A stretch of DNA of 51,720 nucleotides, taken from Xanthomonas euvesicatoria pv. euvesicatoria (lineage in GTDB: Bacteria > Pseudomonadota > Gammaproteobacteria > Xanthomonadales > Xanthomonadaceae). The DNA is taken from the NCBI RefSeq assembly GCF_020880415.1, contig NZ_JAJIUJ010000020.1, positions 77,352 through 129,071 on the forward strand, in the 5' to 3' direction. The notes under the pieces are model-generated. The model saw only the letters and a program-made list of their open reading frames with translations. It made no database searches and had not been told where the DNA came from. The first letter of the stretch is position 1; each line of letters begins with the position of its first letter. Below, one piece after another: positions 8,351 to 20,891 of the stretch. The translations under genes and the position numbers were made by a program.

Positions 8351-9655
8351 TCAGGAATCCGATTCTGACTTGGCCGCGCGCAAACGCAACGGCGGTGCAT
8401 AGACAGGGGGGCAATAACGAAACGGCCCGCCCTGCGCATCGGCCGGCTGCACGCGTTCGGCGCAGACCTGCCGCAACGTCTGCACGAAGGCCGACTGCAT
8501 CCGGGTGGGATACCAGTCGCTGCGCGTGGTCATGCCGATCTGCCGGCGCAGCAGCGGCCCGGCGCTGCCGATTTCCTCGAGCAGGCCGGCGCGGCGCTCG
8601 AACAGGAACTGGTCGCGCGACATCAAGGTCAACCAGTCGCCTTCCAGCAGCAGGCCACGCACGGTCAATTCGGCGCCGCATTCGATACGCACCGGCGGCG
8701 GCTCCAGCTGGTGGTCGCCGAACAGCTGCTCCCAGCGCGCGCGCACCGGCGTGCCGGCGGCAGCGATCACCCAGGGGTAATCGCGCAGTTGCGCAAACGC
8801 GTAGCCCTGCCCGGCCAAGGGGTGGCCGCTACGCGCCACGATCACCGGTTCGTCGTCGAACAACGGCTCCTGCAGCACATCGCGCACCGGCAACGGGTCG
8901 CGCAGCGCACCGATCAACAGATCCAGGCCGCCCTCGCGCAGACGCGCCAGCAATTGCTCGTACGGGCCCTCGACCACCTGGACGCTGGCCCCCGGATGCG
9001 CACGCGCAAACCGCGCCAGCACCTGCGGCAACAGGATGGCGCGCGCCAGCGGCATCACCCCCAGGGTGAGGCGCCCGACGTGCTGGGAACGCAACGCGGC
9101 CACCTCGTCCAGCCCGGCGCGCAACTCGGCCAGCGCCAGCCGCACCTGCCGCAGCAGCCGCAGCGCCACCGGCGTGGGCTGCATGGTCTTGCCGCGGCGT
9201 ACCGTCAACGGCACTTCGATCACATCGGCCAGCGCTTGCACCGCGCGATAGATCGCCGGCTGCGAAACACCGGCGCGCACCGCCGCCAACGCGTAACTGC
9301 CTGCCGCATCCACCGCCACCAAGGCCTGCAGCTGGCCTAGCGACACCCGCCGCTCCAGGCCAGGGCGCGCCGGCAGGCGCAGCGCACGCCGCGCGACCCC
9401 GATCCCCCGTGCCAGATGCGCCAGCACCCGCTCGATACGCGGCACCAGCAACCCGGCAGCCTCGGTGGCCGACATGCCACCTGGGTGCCGGTCGAACAGA
9501 CGCACGCCCAGGTGCTGCTCCAATCGCGCCACCGCCTGGGTCAGCGCCGGCTGCGACAGATTCACCCGCGGCGCCGCCGCGCTGATGCTTCCGGCCTGGT
9601 GCACCACGACCAGCGCGTAAAGGTGACGCAGATTTGGTTCCGGGATCGGCTGCAT
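8351..9655 (-). CDS. LysR-type regulator with two tandem winged-helix domains (GalR-like)
   Basis: At 434 residues this is over 100 longer than a standard LysR protein. The cause is visible. A first LysR winged helix spans about residues 8-67 (AAAPRVNLSQPALTQAVARLE, then GVRLFDR). A second follows at about 104-170 (ALAAVRAGVSQPAIYRAVQAL, then TPVALRLLRQVRLAL). A normal periplasmic-binding-like effector domain follows from about 195 (GRLTLGVMPLARAILLPQVLARF). The gene diverges from the CHA aldolase/OMA tautomerase/OMA hydratase operon 100 bases away, so it most likely controls that operon in response to an aromatic acid or pathway intermediate. Regulators of gallate clusters are LysR-type. The specific effector is unknown. 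Confidence 0.88.
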   Translation of the reverse strand: MQPIPEPNLRHLYALVVVHQAGSISAAAPRVNLSQPALTQAVARLEQHLGVRLFDRHPGGMSATEAAGLLVPRIERVLAHLARGIGVARRALRLPARPGLERRVSLGQLQALVAVDAAGSYALAAVRAGVSQPAIYRAVQALADVIEVPLTVRRGKTMQPTPVALRLLRQVRLALAELRAGLDEVAALRSQHVGRLTLGVMPLARAILLPQVLARFARAHPGASVQVVEGPYEQLLARLREGGLDLLIGALRDPLPVRDVLQEPLFDDEPVIVARSGHPLAGQGYAFAQLRDYPWVIAAAGTPVRARWEQLFGDHQLEPPPVRIECGAELTVRGLLLEGDWLTLMSRDQFLFERRAGLLEEIGSAGPLLRRQIGMTTRSDWYPTRMQSAFVQTLRQVCAERVQPADAQGGPFRYCPPVYAPPLRLRAAKSESDS

Positions 9656-9756
9656 GCTCTAACTATAAGCAAAACCAATATGCATACCTCAAATGAATCT
9701 TGAGCCAGCTGGCTTCGGCCAGCCAGACTCGGCGCACTCTTAACGAGGATGGATGG
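9656..9756. promoter_or_regulatory. Divergent control region between the LysR-type gene and the aldolase operon
   Basis: These 101 bases separate two gene starts facing apart, the classic position for a LysR-type operator. The half next to the regulator is AT-rich for this genome and contains the perfect 8-base palindrome TATGCATA at 9679-9686. A GAGGA ribosome site sits at 9745-9749, ahead of the aldolase start. The exact operator is not determined. Confidence 0.5.
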
Positions 9757-10428
9757 ATGAGCCAGGTCGTTACCCGGATCGAGCGGACGCCGTTGGCCAT
9801 CGTCGACGGGCTGGCGCAGGCCGGCGTGGCCACCGCGCACGAAGCGCAGGGCCGCAGCGGCCTGCTGCACCATCGGCTACGTCCCATCTACGCCGGCTGC
9901 CGCATCGCCGGCACCGCGGTCACCGTGTCGATTCCGCCCGGCGACAACTGGATGATGCATGTGGCCATCGAGCAACTGCATGCAGGCGATGTGCTGGTGG
10001 TCGCGCCCACCAGCGACTGTTGCGACGGCTACTTCGGCGACCTGCTGGCCACCTCGGCGCAGGCGCGCGGATGTCGCGGCCTGATCATCGACGCCGGCGT
10101 GCGCGATGTGCGCGATCTCACTGCCATGCAGTTCCCCGCCTGGAGCCGCGCCATCTGCGCGCAGGGCACCATCAAGGAGACGCTCGGCTCGGTCAACGTG
10201 CCGCTGGTGTGCGCCGGGCAACTGATCCAGCCCGGCGATGTGGTGGTGGCCGACGACGATGGAGTCTGCGTGGTGCCGCGTGCCACCGCTGCCGAGGTGC
10301 TGACCGAGGCACAGGCGCGCCAGGCACGCGAGCTGCGCAAGCGCGAACGCCTGGCAAACGGCGAACTTGGCCTGGACATCTATGCGATGCGCGAACGTCT
10401 GGCCGCCAAAGGCCTGCGTTATGTCTGA
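9757..10428 (+). CDS. galC: 4-carboxy-4-hydroxy-2-oxoadipate aldolase (RraA-like fold)
   Basis: The 223-residue protein belongs to the class II aldolases with the RraA/methyltransferase-like fold. These cleave 4-carboxy-4-hydroxy-2-oxoadipate to pyruvate and oxaloacetate and also decarboxylate oxaloacetate. Visible motifs are [60 protein letters not shown] (the GxLLA and R-D metal/substrate loop) and [17 protein letters not shown]. The preceding methionines lack a ribosome site and the domain starts at [16 protein letters not shown]. It overlaps the tautomerase gene by 8 bases, so translation is probably coupled. It acts in the last step of gallate or protocatechuate 4,5-cleavage. Confidence 0.9.
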   Translation: MSQVVTRIERTPLAIVDGLAQAGVATAHEAQGRSGLLHHRLRPIYAGCRIAGTAVTVSIPPGDNWMMHVAIEQLHAGDVLVVAPTSDCCDGYFGDLLATSAQARGCRGLIIDAGVRDVRDLTAMQFPAWSRAICAQGTIKETLGSVNVPLVCAGQLIQPGDVVVADDDGVCVVPRATAAEVLTEAQARQARELRKRERLANGELGLDIYAMRERLAAKGLRYV

Positions 10429-11476
10429 GCGCGTGCGCGCGATGTGGATGCGCGGCGGCACCTCCAAGGGTGGATTCTTTCTGGCCGACGATCTGCCCGC
10501 CGACACCGCCGCGCGCGACGCGTTTTTACTGCGCGCCTACGGCTCGCCGGATGCGCGCCAGATCGACGACATGGGCGGCGCCGACCCGCTGACGTCCAAG
10601 GTCGCCGTGGTGTCGCGCTCGACGCGTGCCGATGCCGACGTGGACTATCTGTTCCTGCAGGTCGCGGTGGAACACGCGCAGGTCAGCGATGCACAGAACT
10701 GCGGCAACCTGCTGGCCGGCGTTGCCCCGTTCGCGCTGGAACGCGGCTTGCTGCCCACGCGCAATGGCCAGACCCAGGTGCGCATCTTCATGCGCAACAC
10801 CGGCACCCTGGCCACCGCCACCGTGCAGACGCCCGGTGGCACGGTGCGTTACGACGGCGATGCCCGCATCGACGGCGTCCCCGGCACGGCCGCGCCGATC
10901 GCGCTGGCATTCGCCGATATCGCCGGCTCTTCGTGCGGCGCGCTGCTGCCGAGTGGGCATGCGGTGGACACCCTCGACGGCCTGCAGGTCACGCTGATCG
11001 ACAACGGCATGCCCTGCGTGGTGCTACGCGCCAGCGATGTCGGCATCAGCGGTTACGAAGACCGCGCCACGCTCGACGCCGATGCTGCGCTCAGGGCGCG
11101 CCTGGAAACGCTGCGTCTGCAGGCAGGCCCGTTGATGCATCTGGGCGATGTAGGCACTGCCACGGTGCCGAAAATGATGCTGGTCGCCGCCCCGCGCGCC
11201 GGTGGTGCCATCAGCGTGCGCTCGTTCATCCCGCACCGCTGCCATGCCTCCATTGGCGTGCTGGGTGCGGTCACCGTCGCTACCGCCTGCCTGCTGCCCG
11301 GCTCGCCCGCCCACGCGCTGGCACAGGTGCCTGGCGGGCGCAGCCAGCGGCTGGACGTCGAACACCCCAGCGGTGCGAGCAGTTGCCTGATCGAGCTCGA
11401 TGCGCAGGGCAGCGTGGTCGGTGCCGCGGTGGTCCGCACGGCGCGCAAATTGTTCGATGGTGAGCTGTATGGCTGA
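10421..11476 (+). CDS. galD: 4-oxalomesaconate tautomerase (PrpF/GalD family)
   Basis: The 351-residue protein begins [20 protein letters not shown]; the RGGTSKG motif is diagnostic of the PrpF-type isomerases, which have a diaminopimelate-epimerase-like double fold. Other family marks are [32 protein letters not shown] (catalytic-type Cys-Gly-Asn), [17 protein letters not shown] and the C-terminal [13 protein letters not shown]. It interconverts keto and enol forms of 4-oxalomesaconate between ring cleavage and hydration. Its context between a CHA aldolase and an OMA hydratase favours this over 2-methylaconitate isomerase. The start overlaps the aldolase stop. Confidence 0.9.
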   Translation: MSERVRAMWMRGGTSKGGFFLADDLPADTAARDAFLLRAYGSPDARQIDDMGGADPLTSKVAVVSRSTRADADVDYLFLQVAVEHAQVSDAQNCGNLLAGVAPFALERGLLPTRNGQTQVRIFMRNTGTLATATVQTPGGTVRYDGDARIDGVPGTAAPIALAFADIAGSSCGALLPSGHAVDTLDGLQVTLIDNGMPCVVLRASDVGISGYEDRATLDADAALRARLETLRLQAGPLMHLGDVGTATVPKMMLVAAPRAGGAISVRSFIPHRCHASIGVLGAVTVATACLLPGSPAHALAQVPGGRSQRLDVEHPSGASSCLIELDAQGSVVGAAVVRTARKLFDGELYG

Positions 11477-11704
11477 ACGTGCCGTTGCATCGCCGAGCTG
11501 CCGCGGCCGCCATCGCAGCGGCACGTGTGCGTATGGACCGCCTGAGCAGGCCATCGACACGCAGCGCGTCGTGATCCGTGCCGATCTGCGCATTGGGACC
11601 GCCACATCCGTCGGGACCTGCAGCGTCCGTGCCCCCGGCAGCCCCACCTTGCGCGCAGGCAATCGCTGGCGCACCGCTTCCGCTACAACGTACCCACCAT
11701 CGCC

Positions 11705-12727
11705 ATGATCATCGACTGCCACGGCCACTACACCACCGCGCCTGCCGCGCACGATGCGTTCCGCAAGGCACAGATCGCGCATTACAACGATGCGCAAGCG
11801 CCTGTGCCGGTGTATCCGCACATCAGCGACGATGCGCTGCGCGAAAGTGTGGAGATGCACCAACTGCGCCTGCTGCGCGAGCGTGGTGCCGACATGACGA
11901 TCTTTTCGCCACGCGCCAGCACCATGGCGCATCACATCGGCGACGAAGCCGTGAGCCAGGCGTGGACGCGCCACTGCAACGACTTGATCGCCCGCGTGGT
12001 ACAGCTGTATCCGCAGACATTTATCGGCGTATGCCAGCTGCCGCAGTCGCCGGGCGTGCCGATCGCACACGCGATCGCCGAACTGGAACGTTGCGTCAAC
12101 GAGCTGGGTTTCGTCGGCTGCAACCTCAATCCCGACCCATCCGGCGGGCACTGGAACGGTGTGCCGCTGACCGACCGCGCCTGGTATCCGTTCTTCGAAA
12201 AAATGGTCGAACTCGACGTCCCGGCGATGGTGCATGTCTCCGGCAGTTGCAATGCCAATTTCCATGCCACCGGCGCGCATTACCTCAATGCCGACACCAC
12301 GGCCTTCATGCAGTTTCTCGAAGGCGATTTGTTCACCGATTTTCCGCAGCTGCGCTTCATCATTCCGCACGGCGGCGGTGCGGTGCCGTATCACTGGGGC
12401 CGTTTCCGCGGCCTGGCCGACATGCTGGGCAAGCCTGCGCTGTCCACGCATGTGATGGGCAATGTGTTCTTCGACACCTGCGTGTATCACCAACCCGGCA
12501 TCGACCTGTTGTTCAAGGTGATCGACATCGACAACATCCTTTTTGGCTCGGAAATGGTCGGCGCAGTGCGCGGCATCGATCCGCAGACCGGCCACTATTT
12601 CGACGACACCAAACGCTACATCGATGCGCTGGCGATTTCCGATGCCGACAAGCACAAGGTGTTCGAGGGCAATGCGCGGCGGGTGTATCCACGGCTGGAC
12701 GCACAATTGCGTGCGCGTGGGCTGTAG
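11705..12727 (+). CDS. ligJ: 4-oxalomesaconate hydratase (LigJ-type amidohydrolase)
   Basis: The 340-residue TIM-barrel protein starts MIIDCHGHYTTAPAAH with the HxH metal motif. It continues with IFSPRASTMAHHIGDE, VGCNLNPDPSGGHWNG, MVHVSGSCNANFHATGAHYLNADTTAF, IIPHGGGAVPYHWGRFRG and ILFGSEMVGAVRGIDP, all features of LigJ-type OMA hydratases. It adds water to 4-oxalomesaconate to give 4-carboxy-4-hydroxy-2-oxoadipate, the substrate of the aldolase upstream. The 228-base gap after the tautomerase gene has no credible gene. Use of the amidohydrolase LigJ type rather than the PIG-L-like GalB of Pseudomonas is notable. Zinc dependence follows from the family. Confidence 0.88.
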   Translation: MIIDCHGHYTTAPAAHDAFRKAQIAHYNDAQAPVPVYPHISDDALRESVEMHQLRLLRERGADMTIFSPRASTMAHHIGDEAVSQAWTRHCNDLIARVVQLYPQTFIGVCQLPQSPGVPIAHAIAELERCVNELGFVGCNLNPDPSGGHWNGVPLTDRAWYPFFEKMVELDVPAMVHVSGSCNANFHATGAHYLNADTTAFMQFLEGDLFTDFPQLRFIIPHGGGAVPYHWGRFRGLADMLGKPALSTHVMGNVFFDTCVYHQPGIDLLFKVIDIDNILFGSEMVGAVRGIDPQTGHYFDDTKRYIDALAISDADKHKVFEGNARRVYPRLDAQLRARGL

Positions 12728-12732
12728 CCGTG

Positions 12733-12863
12733 TCCCCTTCTCCCGTCGGGAGAAGGTGCCCGTAGGGCGGATGAGGGTACGGGCGAAGCCTCGTGCAGTC
12801 AGAATAATTGCGAGGCTTCGCCCCGTACCCTCACCCCAACCCCTCTCCCGAGGGGAGAGGGGC
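12733..12863. repeat. Dispersed repeat pair in inverted arrangement
   Basis: CCTTCTCCCG-TCGGGAGAAGG followed by GCGGATGAGGGTACG and GCGAAGCCTCG is answered by the inverted set CGAGGCTTCG, CGTACCCTCACCCC and CCTCTCCC-GAGGGGAGAGG. This copy follows the stop of the hydratase gene by 5 bases and probably folds into a large hairpin that ends transcription. It is the same family as at 4711-4925. Confidence 0.8.
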
Positions 12864-12973
12864 TTTATCACGCACCTTTGTTTCTCTTGGGCTTGGCTGG
12901 CAACCCGGTAGTGGAAATCACACTGCCATCGGCACCTGCACGCATCAACACCATTCCCCAACCCCACAAACGC

Positions 12974-12999
12974 AAACACCCGCCTTGCGGCGGGTGTTT
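12974..12999 (-). terminator. Intrinsic terminator behind rpmG
   Basis: A perfect 11-base stem (AAACACCCGCC at 12974-12984, GGCGGGTGTTT at 12989-12999) with a four-base loop lies 30 bases beyond the L33 stop. The stem ends in T-rich sequence on both strands, so it can also stop transcription arriving from the left. Confidence 0.85.
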
Positions 13000-13028
13000 G
13001 CTTGAAAGCGGATCCAGCGATCAGTCGA

Positions 13029-13196
13029 TCACTTGATCTTGCCTTCCTTGTACATCACGTGCTTACGCACGACCGGGTCGTACTTCATCATTTCCATCTT
13101 CCCCGGCGTGTTTTTCTTGTTCTTGTCCGTGGTGTAGAAGTGGCCGGTAGCGGCCGAGGAAATCATACGAATCTTGTCACGCTTGCCTTTTGCCAT
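13029..13196 (-). CDS. rpmG: 50S ribosomal protein L33
   Basis: This 55-residue basic protein runs from [15 protein letters not shown] through [23 protein letters not shown] to [10 protein letters not shown], the standard L33 of gamma-proteobacteria at full length. There is no zinc-binding Cys-x2-Cys pair, so it is the C-minus (zinc-independent) form. It follows rpmB by 13 bases in a two-gene operon that ends at the terminator at 12974-12999. It is a component of the large ribosomal subunit near the E site. Confidence 0.97.
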
Positions 13197-13209
13197 GACT
13201 GCTTACTCC

Positions 13210-13446
13210 TCAGACCTTTTCGCCGCGCGCACGCAGCTCTTTCAGAACGGCATCGATGCCGTTCTTGTCGATGGTGCGCAATGCATGCGCGGAAACACGG
13301 AGCTTCACCCAGCGGTTTTCGCTGGCAACCCAGAAGCGACGCTCGTGCAGGTTGGGCAGGAAGCGACGACGGGTTCTGTTGTTTGCGTGGGAGACGTTGT
13401 TACCCGTCTGCACACGCTTGCCGGACACTTGGCATACGCGGGACAT
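13210..13446 (-). CDS. rpmB: 50S ribosomal protein L28
   Basis: The 78-residue protein starts [29 protein letters not shown], the conserved L28 N-terminus. It ends [28 protein letters not shown]. The length is exactly usual for the family. Upstream in-frame sequence to 13521 does not resemble L28, so the start is 13446. It is the first gene of the rpmB-rpmG pair. Confidence 0.97.
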
Positions 13447-13704
13447 TACGCACCTCGATAAATGAATTGCCACCCATAGCCTGGGGAGCGGCGGCCCCGA
13501 CAGCGCAGGGCTGTCACGCAACGTTGGGAATCAAGAACTTACGCTGGAACAGGCCGGAAACCCCATTGCGCTGGGTACCGCCATCCGGAGCGATCCGGGC
13601 ACAGCGAGCCGCGCATTATGCACGGCTTTCCTATGTGCCGCAAGCACTTACGCTACCTGCCGGACGCGGTCGGCGGCGCACCCGGCAACGGTGCCAACGC
13701 GCGA

Positions 13705-17666
<3,962 letters not shown>

Positions 17667-17705
17667 TCAAACAGACACTCACCCACGCGCCAGCACTGTC
17701 GTGGT

Positions 17706-18060
17706 ATTAGTTCTCGTTGTTGCTGTTGCTGTTGTTTGCTTTCGGGGCCCCATACCGCAGCGGCAAGGCCGGCAGATACAACCCGCAGGGCGGCGCGCAT
17801 GGATGCGCGACGTTTTTGTAAGGGACAGGGACGTCCCTTACAAAAATTTCTGCCGGCCTTGCGAACCCGCAGCGCCGCAGGCGCGGAGGGCGCGAGGACG
17901 GGGTGTGCTTTCTTTTGGTTACTTTTCTTTGCACAAGCAAAGAAAAGTGACTCGCGCCCGACAGGGCGTGAAAGCCTTTGCCCTAGCCCGAAGGGGCGCG
18001 AAAGCCTCTGCTCCAGCCCAAGAGGGCGCGAAGGCCTTGGACGTGGCACGTCCCCCTGCA
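17706..18060. repeat. Hairpin-rich dispersed element inside the efflux operon
   Basis: The space between adaptor and pump genes (17562-18110) has no credible gene. It carries a perfect 14-base stem (TTTTTGTAAGGGAC at 17813-17826, GTCCCTTACAAAAA at 17833-17846) and a perfect 12-base stem (ACTTTTCTTTGC at 17921-17932, GCAAAGAAAAGT at 17937-17948). It ends in three 30-base tandem units at 17959-18048. Similar blocks are common in Xanthomonas and relatives and are often mis-annotated as small proteins. The outer boundaries given are approximate. Confidence 0.75.
17959..18048. repeat. Three 30-base tandem repeats
   Basis: Three units of 30 bases start at 17959, 17989 and 18019. They share a core of AGGGCGTGAAAGCC / GGGGCGCGAAAGCC / AGGGCGCGAAGGCC followed by a more variable tail. 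Because 30 is a multiple of three, every reading frame stays open and produces repetitive false proteins. They form the right end of the hairpin element. Confidence 0.85.
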
Positions 18061-18110
18061 CCCAACAAACGCCCCCACTCGACAACGCACTGCCACACAA
18101 ACCAACGCGA

Positions 18111-19382
18111 TCAATGATCATGCGAAGCCCCCGACTTTTCGATATCGGCCTTCACCAGATAACTCTGCTCCACCACCACCGCATCGCCTACCGCCAAGCC
18201 CGATAACACTTGCACCTGCTGCGCATCGCGCGCCCCCAGCTTCACCGGCCGCACTTCGTAGACATCGCCCACCCGTACAAACACCACGTCCCAGTCGCGG
18301 AACCGCTGCAACGCCCCCACCGGCACCACCATCGCTGCCGGTTGCTGCGCCACCGTGACCCGCGCCTTCACCGCAGAGCCAGGCCGCCATAAACCATCGC
18401 TATTGCGCAGCACCGCGCGCGCCACCGTGCTCTGGCTCGCCGTCGCCGTGCCGGGCAATACACGCTCCAGGTTCGTTTGCGCCACGACGCCATCGCTGAT
18501 GCGCGTGACCGTCACCGGTGCGCCGGCGGTGATATGCCCGGCGTCGGCGCCGAAGATGTGCAGATCCACCCACAAGGTGGACAGGTCGGCGATCTCGAAC
18601 AAGGCCTGGCCTTCGCTGGCATTGCTGCCCAGGCTGGCATTACGCGCCAGCACGGTGCCGCTGATCGGTGCGCTCACCGAATAGGTGGTCAGGCTCAGAT
18701 TGCTCTCCACCGTGGCCAGCACCTGACCGGCGCGTACCTGGTCGCCCACGTTGACGCGCAGGCTGCGTACCGGCCCGGGAAAACGCGCGGTTGCCTGCGC
18801 TTGCGCGCCTTCTGCCGGCGTCAGTAGCCCCTGCACTTCGTGCTGGTCGGCAATGCTGCCGGCGCCCACCGGCGCAACACGAATGCCGGCGTCCTGCGCA
18901 ACCTTGGCCGCGATGGTGGTGCGGCCTTCATAGCTGGGATAGGCCCAGCGATGGGTCTTGCCCTGCACGGTGGCGCGCACCTCCACATCGAACGAATGCG
19001 GCTCGCCGACCGTGCTGTCGGCCAGCAGGCTGCCGTCGTCGCGCGGCTGCAATCGATGCACTTCATTGATACCGCCGAGCCGGGTCAGATGCACCTCCAC
19101 CTTGCCGGCGGTGGCCGGCAATGGTTTGCCATCGCGGTACAGCCAGGCCTGGTACGTAGGCGGCGTGCCGTCTTCGGCGATGGCCAGCTCCACGCTGTCG
19201 CCGTCCTGGCTGAGCAACCGCCCGCCGTGCGTGCCGGTCTGGGCTTCATCAGCGTGCGCATCGGCGCCCGCCTCGCCTTCGGCGGCGTGCCCTGTGTGGT
19301 CTTCGTGCGCTGCGTCGCTGTTGCGGCTGCAGCCGCTGAGCACCAGCGCCAGCAGCAGCGGCGCAATCATGAAACGTGTCAT
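18111..19382 (-). CDS. czcB: Efflux RND periplasmic adaptor, lipoprotein (CzcB type)
   Basis: The 423-residue protein starts MTRFMIAPLLLALVLSGC, a lipoprotein signal with the lipobox LSGC. A His- and acid-rich stretch follows (HEDHTGHAAEGEAGADAHADEAQTG in two parts), likely metal-binding. After it come the CzcB-type domain, a biotinyl-lipoyl hairpin segment (PVRSLRVNVGDQVRAGQVLATVES) and the beta-barrel MPGTATASQSTVARAVL-like region. It bridges pump and outer channel. I chose 19382 because it puts the lipoprotein signal at the N-terminus. An alternative start at 19568 would overlap the channel gene by four bases but add 62 unlike residues. Confidence 0.9.
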   Translation of the reverse strand: MTRFMIAPLLLALVLSGCSRNSDAAHEDHTGHAAEGEAGADAHADEAQTGTHGGRLLSQDGDSVELAIAEDGTPPTYQAWLYRDGKPLPATAGKVEVHLTRLGGINEVHRLQPRDDGSLLADSTVGEPHSFDVEVRATVQGKTHRWAYPSYEGRTTIAAKVAQDAGIRVAPVGAGSIADQHEVQGLLTPAEGAQAQATARFPGPVRSLRVNVGDQVRAGQVLATVESNLSLTTYSVSAPISGTVLARNASLGSNASEGQALFEIADLSTLWVDLHIFGADAGHITAGAPVTVTRISDGVVAQTNLERVLPGTATASQSTVARAVLRNSDGLWRPGSAVKARVTVAQQPAAMVVPVGALQRFRDWDVVFVRVGDVYEVRPVKLGARDAQQVQVLSGLAVGDAVVVEQSYLVKADIEKSGASHDH

Positions 19383-19564
19383 CGAAGGTGGTCCTGGTTG
19401 GCGCCGACGCGCTGCGTCGGGCGAACGAATGGAAGTGGGTTGCGAAGAAGGTGCGCCTGGGGTGGGCAGCGTTTGGCGAGCGCTGGGTGCCGACATCGCT
19501 GCAGATGCGGCGATTCCAATAACGCCCTCACGCGCGGCATGAAAACGCAGTAGCGAAACAGCAG

Positions 19565-20836
19565 TCATGGCGTCACCTGCGCGGCAGGCTCGCGCACGAA
19601 CGGCTGCCCGGTCAGACGCTGGATTTCGATCAGCGCCGTCTGTGCTTCCAGTGCGGCGGCCAGTTGCTGCTGGCGTGCATCGCTGCGTTGCGCCTGCAGC
19701 TGCGCCCAGTCCAGATAACTGGTGGCGCCGGCGCGATAGGCGCGCTCGGCGGCGGCATCGGCGCGTGCGAGCGCCGGCAGTACATCCTCGCGCATGCGCG
19801 TCACTTCCAGCTGTGCCGCGCGGTAGCGGCCATGCGCATCGGCCAGCGTGGCGTAGAGCACCGACGCCTGCGATTGACGTTCGATGTCCAGCAACGCCAG
19901 CTCCGCTTCGGCGGCGCGAATCTCCGGCTGCGCACGTGCAGCGCTGCCCAATGCCAGCCAGACGCTGCCAAGCAATGCAGTGGCGTCATTGCCTTCGAGC
20001 CGGCGCACGCCCACCTGCCAGTCCAGATCCGGGCGCGCCTGGCTGCGCGCCAGGCGTACGCGGGCTTCGCGCACGCGCTGCTCGCCGTTCAAGCGCGCCA
20101 GTTCCGGCGTGGCATCGAGCAGCTGCGCCAGCACCTCGAACTCGGGAATCGCCGGCAGCTGCAACGGGTCGCCGGTGATGGCGCCGAAGTCCGGCGTGCG
20201 CTCGCCCCACAACACCGCCAGCTGGCGCCGTGCGGCCAGCAGCTCCTGCTGGGCGCGATCGCGCTCCAGTTCTGCGCGCGCCTGCAGGGCTTGGGCGGTC
20301 AGCAGCACCGATTCGGGCGATGCGCCGGCCTGCAGCCGTTGGCGCGCAGCACTGACGGTGCGCTGGCGCTGGGCCAGCGTGTCCAGCGCCGCCGCGTGCC
20401 GCTGCGCGGCCATGCCGATGGCCAGGTAACGCCGCGCGACTTCGGCCAGCACATCCAGCCGGGCCAGGGCGCGTTGCGGTGCCAGCGCATCGAGACGTGC
20501 TTGCGCCAGGGTGCGGCGCGCGTCGAGCTTGCCGCCGCGTTCCAGCACGCCGGCCAGGGTGACGGTGAGTTCGGCCTGGTCCAGCGCGCGGGTGGGGCCG
20601 GTGCCGAACACGTTTTCCAGTTCGGCACCGATCCGCAACGGCGGACGCAGTGCGTCGCGCTCGGCGTCGGCGCTGAGGACCGCGCGTTGGCCATCGGCCA
20701 GGCGCAGATCGGGGTGCTGGCGGGCGACGCGTGCAATGGCGTCGTCCAGGGTCAGCACGGGTTTGGGCGGCAGGTCCTGCGCTTTGGCGCACGGCACCAC
20801 CGCGAAGACGGCAAGCGCCGTCAGTCGCAACCACAT
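19565..20836 (-). CDS. czcC: Outer-membrane efflux channel, TolC/CzcC family
   Basis: The 423-residue protein has a signal peptide (MWLRLTALAVFAVVPCAKA) and the long alpha-helical repeats of an outer-membrane efflux protein. DDAIARVARQHPDLRLADGQ opens the first repeat. AELTVTLAGVLERGGKLDARRTLAQA is typical of CzcC. The second repeat runs from about residue 240 with AQARPDLDWQVGVRRLEGND. It forms the exit duct for the metal pump. It is second in the operon, 55 bases after the His-rich gene. Confidence 0.92.
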   Translation of the reverse strand: MWLRLTALAVFAVVPCAKAQDLPPKPVLTLDDAIARVARQHPDLRLADGQRAVLSADAERDALRPPLRIGAELENVFGTGPTRALDQAELTVTLAGVLERGGKLDARRTLAQARLDALAPQRALARLDVLAEVARRYLAIGMAAQRHAAALDTLAQRQRTVSAARQRLQAGASPESVLLTAQALQARAELERDRAQQELLAARRQLAVLWGERTPDFGAITGDPLQLPAIPEFEVLAQLLDATPELARLNGEQRVREARVRLARSQARPDLDWQVGVRRLEGNDATALLGSVWLALGSAARAQPEIRAAEAELALLDIERQSQASVLYATLADAHGRYRAAQLEVTRMREDVLPALARADAAAERAYRAGATSYLDWAQLQAQRSDARQQQLAAALEAQTALIEIQRLTGQPFVREPAAQVTP

Positions 20837-20891
20837 GAGGGTGTCTCCGGAATCGGGATCGATGGACAGGCCGGCAGCTGCCGGCGATACA

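Noticed and set aside
11477..11704. Extra gene between OMA tautomerase and hydratase
   Set aside because: The frames here are short, start without ribosome sites and show no similarity. I treat it as a spacer.
11024..12979. Long minus-strand open frame opposite the tautomerase/hydratase genes
   Set aside because: It runs through two confidently assigned genes and a repeat cluster and has no family features.
17959..18048. Short tandem array considered as a CRISPR
   Set aside because: Units abut without spacers, differ from each other, and no cas gene is near.
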